Shown here: in pieces, positions 11,440-19,832 of the stretch
Numbering within the stretch: position 1 is the first letter of the stretch
How the letters are laid out: every line of letters starts with the position of its first letter
Position numbers and translations under genes: made by a program
The notes under the pieces: generated by a model
Told to the model about the DNA's origin: nothing
What the model saw: the letters and a program-made list of their open reading frames with translations, nothing else
Database searches by the model: none
Assembly (NCBI RefSeq): GCF_000243415.2
Contig: NZ_KI912270.1
Span: forward strand, 6,653,837 to 6,717,836
From: Mycolicibacterium tusciae JS617
Lineage (GTDB): Bacteria; Actinomycetota; Actinomycetes; Mycobacteriales; Mycobacteriaceae
Reading direction: 5' to 3'
DNA: 64,000 nt

Positions 11440-12444
11440 TCACGGCGGCAGGTTGTACGGAGTGATGACCTGGATCGGAACCGGCCGGGCCGGCTCAGCC
11501 GGCAACGCGCCCTGCTGCTGAAGAATCAACCGCATCGCCAGGCGCGCGTCGGCCCGTAGGTCGTTGTGCAGGACGACCGAGATACGGCCGTCACGCAGCA
11601 GCTTCCTGTTGTCGACGTCCAGGTCGTGGGCAATGAAAACCCTGCACACCCGTCCTAATCGCTCGAACGCCGCGATCGTGGCGGTGTTGCCTCCCCCGAC
11701 CGAATAAACGGCCCCGACGTCGGGATGCCGTTCGAGCGCCTCGAGTACCAGCCGCTCGTTGGTCGCATCGATGCCGTCGCTTTCGCTGACCTCCACGATT
11801 GTTCGGCCGGTGCCGCGCATCGCCGAGCGGAATCCGACTTCACGCTCGCCCTCGCCGCGGAACACCGCGCGACTCAGGGTGATGAGGACGTCCGACGGAG
11901 CCGACCCCAGCCACTCCCGCATCAGATACGCGGCGGTCACGCCCGCGCCGTGGTTGTCGATGCCGACGTAGGCGCAGCGTGCACTCGCCGGAATGTCGGT
12001 CGTATACGTCACCACCGGCACCCCACCTCCGACCAGACGATCGACGGCCTCGGCGACCTCGGGTTCGTCCTGCGCCTTGAGCACCACGCCGTGGCTGCCG
12101 CGAATGCGGCTCAACGCCTCCACCATCTGTTCACCCGAACCCGTCTCCCACAGGTGGAACCGGGCCCGCAGCATCGCCGGTGCGAAGGCGGGTAGTTCGG
12201 CTTCGATGGCGGTCCGAAACGCGTCAGAGAATCGCTCCGGCGTCTGCATCACGACGTCGATGAGGTAACGGCGGCCGTTGAGGCGCAGCTGGGCCCGCTG
12301 TTTGTCGAGGTCCGCGATGGCCTGCTCGACCTCGGCCCTGGTGTTCGGGCGCACGCCGGGACGTTCGTTCAGGACGCGGTCGACCGTTGCCGCGCTCAGC
12401 CCGGACTGTTGGGCGATCTCGCGGACCTTGTAGCGATGCGGCAT
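11440..12444 (-). CDS. LacI-family transcriptional regulator of the cyclitol/sugar locus
   Basis: The 334-residue protein starts with a LacI helix-turn-helix (YKVREIAQQSGLSAATVDRVLNERPGV, residues 4-30, split here only by wording) followed by a periplasmic-binding-protein-like effector domain with VYSVGGGNTATIAAFER and FIAHDLDVDNRKLLRDG. The second half resembles regulators that sense monosaccharides or inositols. It is divergent from the PhyH dioxygenase with only about 70 bp between start codons, so it probably controls that operon and itself. The effector is unknown. Confidence 0.9.
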   Translation of the reverse strand: MPHRYKVREIAQQSGLSAATVDRVLNERPGVRPNTRAEVEQAIADLDKQRAQLRLNGRRYLIDVVMQTPERFSDAFRTAIEAELPAFAPAMLRARFHLWETGSGEQMVEALSRIRGSHGVVLKAQDEPEVAEAVDRLVGGGVPVVTYTTDIPASARCAYVGIDNHGAGVTAAYLMREWLGSAPSDVLITLSRAVFRGEGEREVGFRSAMRGTGRTIVEVSESDGIDATNERLVLEALERHPDVGAVYSVGGGNTATIAAFERLGRVCRVFIAHDLDVDNRKLLRDGRISVVLHNDLRADARLAMRLILQQQGALPAEPARPVPIQVITPYNLPP

Positions 12445-12481
12445 TCGATGTCCTGAGGCGTTTTTGATGGGTTTATGGCGT

Positions 12482-12499
12482 TGATTGCGGCGACTATCA
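12482..12499. promoter_or_regulatory. Candidate LacI-type operator overlapping a promoter
   Basis: TGATTGCGGCGACTATCA is an imperfect 18-bp palindrome with TGAT/ATCA ends, lying between the divergent LacI and PhyH genes. It overlaps a possible promoter for the plus strand (TTGATT at 12481-12486, 17 bp, AAGACT at 12504-12509). If that is correct, transcription would begin near 12516, almost at the chosen GTG start, meaning a leaderless mRNA. Single-site evidence only. Confidence 0.35.
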
Positions 12500-12516
12500 C
12501 AGCAAGACTAGCTGTC

Positions 12517-13680
12517 GTGGCCGCACCAGTCAGGACGACATACACACCGTGGATCGACGAGTCGGAATGCCGGCTCGACGACTTCCGCGCGCAGGTGCTC
12601 CGCGACATCGATCGCGCCGACTATCCGAACGCCGGCGACGTGCGAAGCAACGTGCCCGTGTATTCAGCGGCTGGGGTGGCAGGCGCCGACCGGCAGGGGC
12701 TGCAGTCGGAGCTGATTCGTGCGCTCGCCGATGGCCCAGGGGTGGTGGTGTTCGAGGGCGCCTTCTCCCCCGAGATCGTCGACCGCGCCAACGAGGGCTT
12801 TTTCTCGATCATCGCCGCCCAACGCGACGCGGGCACTGCGGCGGGCGATCACTTCGGCAAGCCCGGCGCCAACGACCGGATCTGGAACGCTGCGCAGAAA
12901 CTCGCGCTACACGCACCAGGCGTGTTCGCCGAGTACTACGCCAACGACACCCTCGCCATCGTGTGCCAAGCCTGGCTGGGTCCGCGCTACCAGGTCACCT
13001 CACAGGTCAACGTCGTCAACCCCGGTGGTACAGAGCAGGTTCCGCATCGTGACTATCACCTGGGTTTCGTCCCCGAGGAGCACCTGGCGCAGTATCCGGC
13101 ACATCTGCACCGCACCTCACCCGTGCTCACGCTCCAAGGCGCTGTCGCCCACTGCGACATGTCGGTGGAAAGTGGCCCCACGATGCTGCTGCCCGGTTCG
13201 CAGCGGTTCGCAGGCGGCTACATCGCCTTCAATCGGCCCGAGTTCGTGGACTTCTTCGCCGAGCACCATGTGCAGCTCCCGCTGAACAAGGGCGATGCGG
13301 TGTTCTTCAACCCGGCGCTGTATCACGGTGCGGGGTCCAACATCTCGGCTGACATCCGCCGGATCGCGAACCTGCTGCAGGTCTCGTCTCCGTTCGGGCG
13401 GGCGATGGAGACCCTGGACCGCACGGCGATGGTGCGCGCGATCTATCCCTCGCTGCTGGCGATGAAGGCAGCAGGATGGCCGTCGCGCGACCTCTACAAC
13501 GCGGTCGTCGCCACCGCGGAGGGCTACGCCTTTCCCACCAACCTCGACAGCGATCAACCCATCGGCAGCCTCGCCCCGCTCAGTCAGGTCGACTCGGTAC
13601 TGGCGGCGCTCGCCGAAGACCTCAGCACGGACGAACTCGACGTCGTACTGCGAGCCCAACAAGAACGGAGAATGCCATGA
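12517..13680 (+). CDS. Phytanoyl-CoA dioxygenase (PhyH)-family Fe(II)/2-oxoglutarate oxygenase
   Basis: The protein (387 residues from GTG 12517; ATG 12475 would add 14) has the PhyH iron ligands: HxD in VPHRDYHLGF, the distal His in NPALYHGAGSNIS, and the 2-oxoglutarate-binding Arg shortly after (DIRRIANLLQ). Such enzymes hydroxylate an organic substrate with O2 and 2-oxoglutarate. The next three genes are an inositol-type dehydrogenase, an inosose-dehydratase-like protein and a second dehydrogenase, so a hydroxylation or dealkylation that opens the way to a cyclitol is likely. The start is uncertain; homologous N-termini should begin near TTYTPWIDESE. Confidence 0.85.
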   Translation: MAAPVRTTYTPWIDESECRLDDFRAQVLRDIDRADYPNAGDVRSNVPVYSAAGVAGADRQGLQSELIRALADGPGVVVFEGAFSPEIVDRANEGFFSIIAAQRDAGTAAGDHFGKPGANDRIWNAAQKLALHAPGVFAEYYANDTLAIVCQAWLGPRYQVTSQVNVVNPGGTEQVPHRDYHLGFVPEEHLAQYPAHLHRTSPVLTLQGAVAHCDMSVESGPTMLLPGSQRFAGGYIAFNRPEFVDFFAEHHVQLPLNKGDAVFFNPALYHGAGSNISADIRRIANLLQVSSPFGRAMETLDRTAMVRAIYPSLLAMKAAGWPSRDLYNAVVATAEGYAFPTNLDSDQPIGSLAPLSQVDSVLAALAEDLSTDELDVVLRAQQERRMP

Positions 13681-14684
13681 CCACCCTCGGCGTAATCGGG
13701 CTCGGCCGGATCGGTGCATTCCACGCCGACACCCTCTCGGGCCTGGACAGCATCGACGGGCTTGTCGTCACCGATGAGCGCCCCGAGGTCGTCGCGGCCG
13801 TCGCCGCCAAACACGGTGCCAAACCGGTTGATTCGGTCGAGGCGCTGTTGGCGTCGGGAGTGGACGGGATCGTCGTCGCGGCCGCGACTCCTGCGCATGC
13901 GGAGCTGACCCTAGCCGCAGTCGAGCGGGGTCTGCCGACGTTCTGCGAGAAGCCGATCGCGTCAACGGCGGCACAGAGCGCACGGGTCGCCGAGGTGGTC
14001 GCGCGTTCGGGAGTGCCGGTTCAGGTGGGTTACCAACGGCGGTTCGACGCCGCATTCGCCGCCGCCAAGCGCGCGGTTGGCGACGGCTCACTGGGCGCCC
14101 TGCACACCGTGCGCAGCACCACGATGGACCCGGCTCCCCCGCCGATGGAATACATCGCAGGTTCCGGTGGGATCTTCCGTGACTGTGCGGTACATGATTT
14201 CGACGTGATCCGCTGGATCACTGGGCAGCAGGCCGTCGAGGTGTATGCCACCGGCAGCGTCCAGGGCGATCCGAAATTCGCCGAGTTCGGCGACGTCGAC
14301 ACCGCCGCCGTCGTGGTCACCTTCGACGGTGGCACGCTCGGCGTGGTTTCGGCGGCGCGGTACAACGCCCGCGGATACGACTGCCGCCTCGAGGTTCACG
14401 GTTTTTATGACACGGTGGTTGCCGGCTGGGATCAGGGTGTGCCCGTGCGGAATGTCGACCCCGACAACAGCTTTCCCGAGGGACCGGCGCACCACTTCTT
14501 CATGGACCGCTTCACCGAGGCGTTCCGCGCAGAGCTCAGTGCGTTCGTCGACGTCGTCAAAGGAAACGCCGCCCCGGCATGCACGGTCGCCGACGCGGTC
14601 GAGGTCGCTTGGTTGGCGGACGCCGCTACCGAGTCATTGCAGCGCGGCGTGCCGGTGAGCATCGAAGAGGTGAGATCACGGTGA
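13677..14684 (+). CDS. Gfo/Idh/MocA-family dehydrogenase, inositol 2-dehydrogenase-like
   Basis: This 335-residue protein begins with a Rossmann motif (LGVIGLGRIGAFHAD) and has the conserved EKP lysine motif (CEKPIAS) and GYQRRFD of inositol 2-dehydrogenases. The catalytic region GGIFRDCAVHDFDVIRW gives the usual Asp/His pair. It should oxidise a cyclitol or sugar hydroxyl with NAD(P)+. Its ATG overlaps the PhyH stop (ATGA) and its own stop overlaps the next GTG start, so the genes are translationally coupled. A second iolG-type gene lies at 55858 in the main iol operon, so this copy probably serves a different substrate. Confidence 0.88.
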   Translation: MTTLGVIGLGRIGAFHADTLSGLDSIDGLVVTDERPEVVAAVAAKHGAKPVDSVEALLASGVDGIVVAAATPAHAELTLAAVERGLPTFCEKPIASTAAQSARVAEVVARSGVPVQVGYQRRFDAAFAAAKRAVGDGSLGALHTVRSTTMDPAPPPMEYIAGSGGIFRDCAVHDFDVIRWITGQQAVEVYATGSVQGDPKFAEFGDVDTAAVVVTFDGGTLGVVSAARYNARGYDCRLEVHGFYDTVVAGWDQGVPVRNVDPDNSFPEGPAHHFFMDRFTEAFRAELSAFVDVVKGNAAPACTVADAVEVAWLADAATESLQRGVPVSIEEVRSR

Positions 14685-15562
14685 AGACCATGAAGATCGC
14701 AGGCGCACCAATCTCCTGGGGAGTGTGCGAGGTACCCGGTTGGGGGCATCAACTCGATGCCGATCGAGTGCTCGCCGAGATGCGCGAAGTCGGGTTGTCG
14801 GCCACCGAATTGGGCCCCGACGGCTTCCTGCCGTCCGACCCTGAGGAGTTGACCGCGAAACTCGCATCCAACGATCTGCGCTGTGTCGGCATCTTTGTGC
14901 CCGTGTTGCTCCATGACACCGACCACGACCCGCTGGCCGACATCGCGGGTCCGCTCGACGCGTTGATCGCATGTGGGGCCGACGTACTCGTGCTCGCGGC
15001 CGCGACAGGCGCGGATGGCTACGATTCGCGGCCGACGCTCGACGACAACCAATGGGCCACGCTGCTGGCCAATCTCGACCGACTCGCCGGTGCCGCGAGC
15101 GACCGCGGTGTACTCGCCGTGTTACACCCGCACGTCGGAACGATGATCGAGAACCGCAGCGATGTGGACCGGGTGCTCCACGGCGCGAGCATCAAGCTGT
15201 GCCTGGACACCGGCCACCTGCTGATCGGCGGCACTGATCCGCTCGCGCTGACCCGGCAGGTGCCCGACCGGATCGCTCACGCGCACCTCAAGGATGTCGA
15301 CGCGGCGCTTGCCGCTCGGGTGCAGGCGGGGGAACTCACCTACACCGAGGCGGTGCGCGGGGGCATGTACACGCCGTTGGGCGCAGGTGACGTCGACATC
15401 GCGGGCATCGTGACCGCACTGCGCGCCAACGGGTTCGACGGCTGGTTTGTCATGGAGCAGGACACGATCCTCGACGGCGAGCCCGGCGATGAAGGACCGG
15501 TGCGCGACGTGCGAACCAGCGTGGCGTTCATGCATGACGTCTGCGGCCGCGTGTCGGCATGA
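14681..15562 (+). CDS. IolE-like TIM-barrel protein (inosose dehydratase family)
   Basis: The 293-residue protein resembles IolE: it opens with KIAGAPISWGVCEVPGWG and has metal-ligand motifs typical of xylose-isomerase-like barrels, LHPHVGTMIE, CLDTGHLLIGG and AHAHLKDVD, and FVMEQD near the end. IolE removes water from 2-keto-myo-inositol. The GTG at 14681 overlaps the previous stop (GTGA); an ATG three codons later (14690) is equally possible. Together with its neighbours it suggests dehydrogenation followed by dehydration of a cyclitol. Confidence 0.85.
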   Translation: MKTMKIAGAPISWGVCEVPGWGHQLDADRVLAEMREVGLSATELGPDGFLPSDPEELTAKLASNDLRCVGIFVPVLLHDTDHDPLADIAGPLDALIACGADVLVLAAATGADGYDSRPTLDDNQWATLLANLDRLAGAASDRGVLAVLHPHVGTMIENRSDVDRVLHGASIKLCLDTGHLLIGGTDPLALTRQVPDRIAHAHLKDVDAALAARVQAGELTYTEAVRGGMYTPLGAGDVDIAGIVTALRANGFDGWFVMEQDTILDGEPGDEGPVRDVRTSVAFMHDVCGRVSA

Positions 15563-15566
15563 CGCC

Positions 15567-16529
15567 ATGAGCTTGCGCATCGGCGTGCTCGGGGCGTCCC
15601 GGATCGCCGAGTCGGCCATCATCGGACCCGCCCACGAGCTGGGCCACCGACTGGTCGCCGTGGCGGCGCGCGATACGCACCGCGCGCAGGCATTCGCTGA
15701 GCGCTACGGTGTGGAACGGGCGCTGCCGACGTATGCCGACGTGATCAACGACCCCGAGGTTGACGTGATCTACAACCCGCTGGCGAACTCTCTGCACGCA
15801 CCGTGGAATCTCGCGGCGGTGGCAGCGGGCAAACCGGTGCTCACCGAAAAACCTTTTGCGCTGAACCGGACTGAAGCGATGTCTGTCGCGGATGCAGCAG
15901 ACAGTGCGGGAGTCCCTGTGGTGGAAGGCTTTCACTACCTGTTCCACCCTGTGACCCGCCGGGCCCTGGAGCTGGCCGGTGACGGTTCGTTGGGTGATAT
16001 CACCCATGTCGAGGTGCGCATGGCCATGCCCGAGCCGCCCGACAGCGATCCGAGGTGGTCGCTCGAGTTGGGCGGCGGCGCACTGATGGACTTGGGCTGC
16101 TACGGGCTACACGTCATGCGACAGCTGGGGCATCCGTCGGTCGTGGGAGCGCACGCGAAGGAGCACACCCCGGGCGTCGACGCGTGGTGTGATGTCGAGC
16201 TTGCCTTCCCAAGCGGCGCAACGGGATTGAGCGCCAACTCCATGGTGGCCGATGACCGAACCCACTCGATTCGGATCGTCGGCACGAAGGGAGATGTCTT
16301 GGTGCACAACTTCATCAAGCCCAGCGACGACGACCGAGTCACCATCCGGACGCAGGCGGGCAGCGCCGTCGAACATCTGGGCACGCGTACTTCGTACAGC
16401 TACCAGCTGGAGGCGTTCGCCGAACATGTCGTGCACGGTGCGCCCCTGCCGCTGAACAACGAGGATGCGGTGGAGAACATGGCGTATATCGACGCCGCGT
16501 ACCGGGCAGCCGGGATGGATCCCCGCTAG
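15567..16529 (+). CDS. Gfo/Idh/MocA-family oxidoreductase
   Basis: This 320-residue protein has a Rossmann start (RIGVLGASRIAESAI), the TEKPF lysine motif and the middle region EGFHYLFHPVTRRALEL. The GGGALMDLGCYGLHVMRQL segment is typical of the trans-1,2-dihydrobenzene-1,2-diol/xylose dehydrogenase subgroup rather than of inositol 2-dehydrogenase. It starts 4 bp after the IolE-like gene and ends the operon. The substrate is probably a sugar or cyclitol derivative produced or consumed by the other three enzymes. Confidence 0.87.
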   Translation: MSLRIGVLGASRIAESAIIGPAHELGHRLVAVAARDTHRAQAFAERYGVERALPTYADVINDPEVDVIYNPLANSLHAPWNLAAVAAGKPVLTEKPFALNRTEAMSVADAADSAGVPVVEGFHYLFHPVTRRALELAGDGSLGDITHVEVRMAMPEPPDSDPRWSLELGGGALMDLGCYGLHVMRQLGHPSVVGAHAKEHTPGVDAWCDVELAFPSGATGLSANSMVADDRTHSIRIVGTKGDVLVHNFIKPSDDDRVTIRTQAGSAVEHLGTRTSYSYQLEAFAEHVVHGAPLPLNNEDAVENMAYIDAAYRAAGMDPR

Positions 16530-16562
16530 CAGGAGGCGGCAGGCGGGACTACCGACTGCGCT

Positions 16563-16632
16563 TCCTACGGTCGAGATTGAACACAGGGTTGTTCAGCCGA
16601 TCACAGCCATGGTGTCAGTCTCGACCGTAGGA
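16563..16632. terminator. Long palindrome between convergent genes, possible bidirectional terminator
   Basis: Arms 16563-16580 and 16615-16632 match at 17 of 18 bases (TCCTACGGTCGAGA core) around a 34-base loop. It lies in the 146-bp gap between the ends of two convergent operons. There is no T-tract, so intrinsic termination is uncertain; the CGAGA-CTGA core resembles the palindrome at 3161. Confidence 0.5.
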
Positions 16633-16675
16633 CTGCCCACAGGACCTGGCACTCCTCCCGCAGAACGGACGGGCC

Positions 16676-17863
16676 CTAGCCGGCGGGGATACTCGCCAGC
16701 CGCACGTACGCCGAAGCCGCCTCGGCGCGATTCGTGGCGTGGAGTTTCCTCAGCACCCGCTTGACGTGAGACTTCACTGTGCCCGCCGAGATCACCAGTT
16801 CGTCGGCGATCTGCTGATTGGTGCGGCCGGCGGCCATCAGACGCAGAACCTCGATCTCGCGACGGGTCAGAATCGCCATGACGCGGGTCTGCACCTCGGC
16901 CAGCGACTGCGCCGCCGGACTGCGCTCGACCGGTTCGATCTTGGCGAGGTCCAGATCCGCGTCCTGGAGCGCGCGGGCGGCCTCGTCTGCAGAAGCCAAC
17001 GCGCGGCGGACTTCTGCGCGCTGCCGGCGCATGCGCTCGAGGAGAACAGTGCGCTCGTAGGCATACCCGAAGCCCTCCGCGAACGCCCGTACGGTGTCGC
17101 GATCGATTTCGTCCACAAGCCGGCCCGAATAGAGCCGCTCGGCGTGCAGGAATCCGATCACCTTGCCCGTGGGCATCACGGGTGCCGCCACATAGGACCG
17201 TGTCATCGAGAAATCGACGATCGCCCGGTTGACACGCGGATCGTTGCAGGCGTCGCGCACGATCGCCGGCGCGCGGCGGCGGATCATCTGGGTCTCGAGC
17301 AGCATGTGGTTCAGCGGCGGCGCCACCGATTGCGCGAAAGCGACCATCTTCTCCGCGCCTTCGGTGTCGTCGCCGAAATAGGCGGCCTCCATGACCATCC
17401 GGCCTTCGTGGACGCGAAAGAGCACGGCGCGATCGAACCCACACGACTCGACCAGCTCGCGCGGGGCGCGGTCGACGATCGTCGCAACGTCGTCGACAAC
17501 GCGCAACTTGCTCAGCGCTTCCTGCACAGCCAGCAGCGCGAAGGTGCGCCGTCTGGCACCGTCCTCGATCAGCTCGCGTTCCAGCGACGCCAGGTCGAGG
17601 AGGGAGTCGAGTGCGTTGAGCGCGTCCTCGTCGCCCAGCCCTTCCAGCGCGTTGCGCACCACGGTCGCCTTGGCGTCGACCGCCTCGGCCACCACCGCCA
17701 TCGGCTCCTCGGCCGGGTCGATCTCGCAGCCCTGAAATGCCTCCCGGTAGCGCCGTGCCGCTTCGGTGTCCTTGGCCAGGCGTGACGCCCAGCCTGGATG
17801 GTTTCCGTCGTTCAGCGTGCCGATCGCGGGCGTATCGGACGTTTCGCTCACAACGCTCACCAC
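16676..17863 (-). CDS. LuxR-type transcriptional regulator with GAF-like sensor domain
   Basis: From GTG 17863 the protein has 395 residues; GGAGG lies 9 bases before this codon, and the frame further upstream would run into the P450 promoter region. The middle part resembles a GAF domain (ELVESCGFDRAVLFRVHEGRMVMEA and later AAPVMPTGKVIGFLHAER, each shown in part), and the C-terminus is a LuxR/FixJ helix-turn-helix (LTRREIEVLRLMAAGRTNQQ, then GTVKSHVKRVLRKL). It is divergent from a P450-ferredoxin operon and is the likely regulator of it. The ligand is unknown. Confidence 0.85.
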   Translation of the reverse strand: MVSVVSETSDTPAIGTLNDGNHPGWASRLAKDTEAARRYREAFQGCEIDPAEEPMAVVAEAVDAKATVVRNALEGLGDEDALNALDSLLDLASLERELIEDGARRRTFALLAVQEALSKLRVVDDVATIVDRAPRELVESCGFDRAVLFRVHEGRMVMEAAYFGDDTEGAEKMVAFAQSVAPPLNHMLLETQMIRRRAPAIVRDACNDPRVNRAIVDFSMTRSYVAAPVMPTGKVIGFLHAERLYSGRLVDEIDRDTVRAFAEGFGYAYERTVLLERMRRQRAEVRRALASADEAARALQDADLDLAKIEPVERSPAAQSLAEVQTRVMAILTRREIEVLRLMAAGRTNQQIADELVISAGTVKSHVKRVLRKLHATNRAEAASAYVRLASIPAG

Positions 17864-17924
17864 CAAGACTGTCCTCCGATAAGGGCAAGGGTGCGGTCGG
17901 AACCGCCAATTCACCTCATAAGGG

Positions 17925-17949
17925 GGTACGAGTCCTCCCCAACGGGGGA
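17925..17949 (+). promoter_or_regulatory. Candidate regulatory element upstream of the P450 operon
   Basis: The stretch GGTACGAGTCCTCCCC (17925-17940) runs into a palindrome TCCCCAACGGGGGA (17936-17949) located 37-61 bp before the P450 start. A similar GGTATAAGTCTCCCCC occurs at 29147-29162 before the mce operon. The palindrome would suit the neighbouring LuxR regulator, which binds as a dimer. This is pattern matching only. Confidence 0.35.
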
Positions 17950-17985
17950 TCGATTTGCCCGGGTCGCTGGCAGAGGCTATTTCCC

Positions 17986-19221
17986 ATGTCATCAACGACC
18001 GTCTCGGCCCTCGATCTTCTGACCACGCCCCAGGGCATCGCCGATCCGTATCCGCTGTACAACAAGCTCCGGGCACTCTCCCCCGTCCCGGGATACCGTG
18101 ACTGGCCGCCGGGAACCATTCCCGGTGCCGATGAACCGGTCACCGCGTGGGCGCTGTTCCGCTATGACCAGATCTTCGAGGCGGCACGTGACAGCACGAC
18201 ATTTTCGTCACGGGATCCGCTGCAGGAGGCCTCTTCGGCGCCGAGCCTCATGCTGGTCAACACCGACCCGCCCAAACACGAAGTCGAACGAAAATTGGTC
18301 AGCCAGGCGTTCTCACCGCGCCGGGTCAAGCGTCTGGGCGGCTGGCTGGACGAACTGGTGCCGCGCCTGCTCGACGACCTCGGCAACGGCGATGTCGAGG
18401 TGATGGAATTCGCCGCCGAGATTCCCACCCGCGCGATGGTGCGCCTGTTGGGATTGCCCGACGGAGATCACGTCCGATTCAAGAAGTGGGCCAACGCCTT
18501 CATGCTCTCATCGTCGCTGACCCCCGAGGAGCGCATCGCGAGCAACGAGGAAATGGTGACGACCTTCGCCAACCGACTGGCCGAGCACACGGCCCGGTTG
18601 GCGGAGCGCACACCCACCGACGACGTCGAGGACGCCGAGGACCTCATCTCGGCGCTGCTGCGCGCTGCGGTCGACGGGCAACGGCTGACCCCCGAGGAAA
18701 TCGTCCGATTCTGTGTGACGCTGGTGGTCGCAGGCAGCGAAACGACCACGTTCCTGATCGGCAATCTGCTGGCAGCGATGGCCCGCGAACCCGAGATCAC
18801 TGAGCGGATGCGCGCCGACCGCACACTGGTGAACGTCTTTGTCGAAGAGTCGATGCGGGTCGACGGACCGCCACAACGTCTGTTCCGCATCGCCACCCGT
18901 GATGTCGAGGTCGGCGGCAAGTTGATCCGCAAAGGTGACTGGGTCGCACTGTTTTTCGGTTCGGCCAATCGAGATCCGGAAGTGTTCGAAGATCCCGGCA
19001 AGTACGACATCGACCGACCCAACATCCGCCAGCAGCTCTCGATGGGGCACGGCCTGCACTTCTGCCTCGGCGCGTCGCTGGCCCGCCTGGAGGTCGTGGC
19101 CGTGATCAACGCGGTGCTCGATCGGTATCAGACGATCGCACTCACCGACGATCCGGGAACCAAGCAGACCACCAGCCTGCTGACCCACGCGTATGTCCGT
19201 CTCCCCCTTCATCTGTCATGA
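17986..19221 (+). CDS. Cytochrome P450
   Basis: The 411-residue P450 has the I-helix oxygen-binding motif AGSETTT, an ExxR motif in VEESMRVDGPPQRLFR, and the heme-binding loop HGLHFCLG with the proximal ligand Cys360. Its length and start at ATG 17986 are normal for soluble bacterial P450s. The next two genes overlap or abut and encode a SnoaL-like protein and a 3Fe-4S ferredoxin, the probable electron donor. No ferredoxin reductase is adjacent. The substrate cannot be told from sequence; closeness to the mce operon hints at a lipid, sterol or terpenoid. Confidence 0.95.
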   Translation: MSSTTVSALDLLTTPQGIADPYPLYNKLRALSPVPGYRDWPPGTIPGADEPVTAWALFRYDQIFEAARDSTTFSSRDPLQEASSAPSLMLVNTDPPKHEVERKLVSQAFSPRRVKRLGGWLDELVPRLLDDLGNGDVEVMEFAAEIPTRAMVRLLGLPDGDHVRFKKWANAFMLSSSLTPEERIASNEEMVTTFANRLAEHTARLAERTPTDDVEDAEDLISALLRAAVDGQRLTPEEIVRFCVTLVVAGSETTTFLIGNLLAAMAREPEITERMRADRTLVNVFVEESMRVDGPPQRLFRIATRDVEVGGKLIRKGDWVALFFGSANRDPEVFEDPGKYDIDRPNIRQQLSMGHGLHFCLGASLARLEVVAVINAVLDRYQTIALTDDPGTKQTTSLLTHAYVRLPLHLS

Positions 19222-19625
19222 CTCCCGAAGAGGCCGCCAACATCGCGGCGACGAAGGCCATCTACGCCGCGGTGCCTGCGGGTGATCTCCAAACCGCACT
19301 GGATCTGCTGGATCCCGAGGTGCGCATCACCTATTACGGGACCGAGGGCATTCCCTACGCCGGCGACTACCGCGGCTTCGATGAGGCCGTGACATTCTTC
19401 ACCAGAGTTGGGGAGTCGATCGCCATCACCGAGATGGAGGCGTGGAAGTTCATCGCCCAGGGCGACGAACTGGCGTCGTGGGGCCGCCAGCGGTTCCGGC
19501 GCCTCGACACCGGCTACGAATGGGAATCGGAGTTCGCACACATCATCACGTTGCGCGGCGGTCGCTGGTTGTACTTCCGTGACTTCATGAACTCGGCGCT
19601 GACCCTGCAGGCTTTCACCCGATGA
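19218..19625 (+). CDS. SnoaL-like / NTF2-fold protein
   Basis: This 135-residue protein has the pattern of SnoaL-like alpha+beta barrels: an N-terminal helix, then VRITYYGTEGIPYAGDYRG and late strands with FRDFMNSALTL. Such proteins act as cyclases, isomerases or hydrolases, or as small binding proteins. The ATG overlaps the P450 stop (ATGA) and its own end overlaps the ferredoxin start, so it belongs to the P450 operon and probably acts on the P450 product. Confidence 0.8.
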   Translation: MTPEEAANIAATKAIYAAVPAGDLQTALDLLDPEVRITYYGTEGIPYAGDYRGFDEAVTFFTRVGESIAITEMEAWKFIAQGDELASWGRQRFRRLDTGYEWESEFAHIITLRGGRWLYFRDFMNSALTLQAFTR

Positions 19626-19816
19626 GAGTCGCGGGCGACCGTGAGATTTGTATGGGCGCGGGGGTCTGCGTGATGACGGCCGACGGCACGTTCGATCAGG
19701 ATGACGACGGCATCGTGGTGCTTGCTTCCGAACGCGTGTCCGCCGACGAGGAGAAGGTCGTGCGCAACGCGGTCAGGATGTGCCCGTCGGGCGCGCTTCG
19801 CATCCTGGTTGACTGA
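19622..19816 (+). CDS. [3Fe-4S] ferredoxin
   Basis: The 64-residue protein has ligands in CMGAGVC (Cys10, Cys16) and in MCPSGAL near residue 54. The position of the missing fourth cysteine is occupied by Ala, as usual in the small 3Fe-4S ferredoxins that serve actinobacterial P450s. The start overlaps the SnoaL-like stop by 4 bp. It probably carries electrons to the P450 two genes upstream. It ends 16 bp from the convergent end of the mce operon. Confidence 0.9.
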   Translation: MRVAGDREICMGAGVCVMTADGTFDQDDDGIVVLASERVSADEEKVVRNAVRMCPSGALRILVD

Positions 19817-19832
19817 TCGCGTTTCTGGTTGA

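Noticed and set aside
12447..12541. GntR-like half sites TGTCCTGA and TCAGGACGACA around the LacI/PhyH intergenic space
   Set aside because: Neither has the full TGTC-NN-GACA palindrome, and the second lies inside the PhyH coding sequence; possibly chance.
16593..17909. A 438-codon minus-strand frame overlapping the LuxR gene in another phase
   Set aside because: The LuxR frame has the GAF-like and helix-turn-helix domains; the other is Arg/Gly-rich noise of high-GC DNA.
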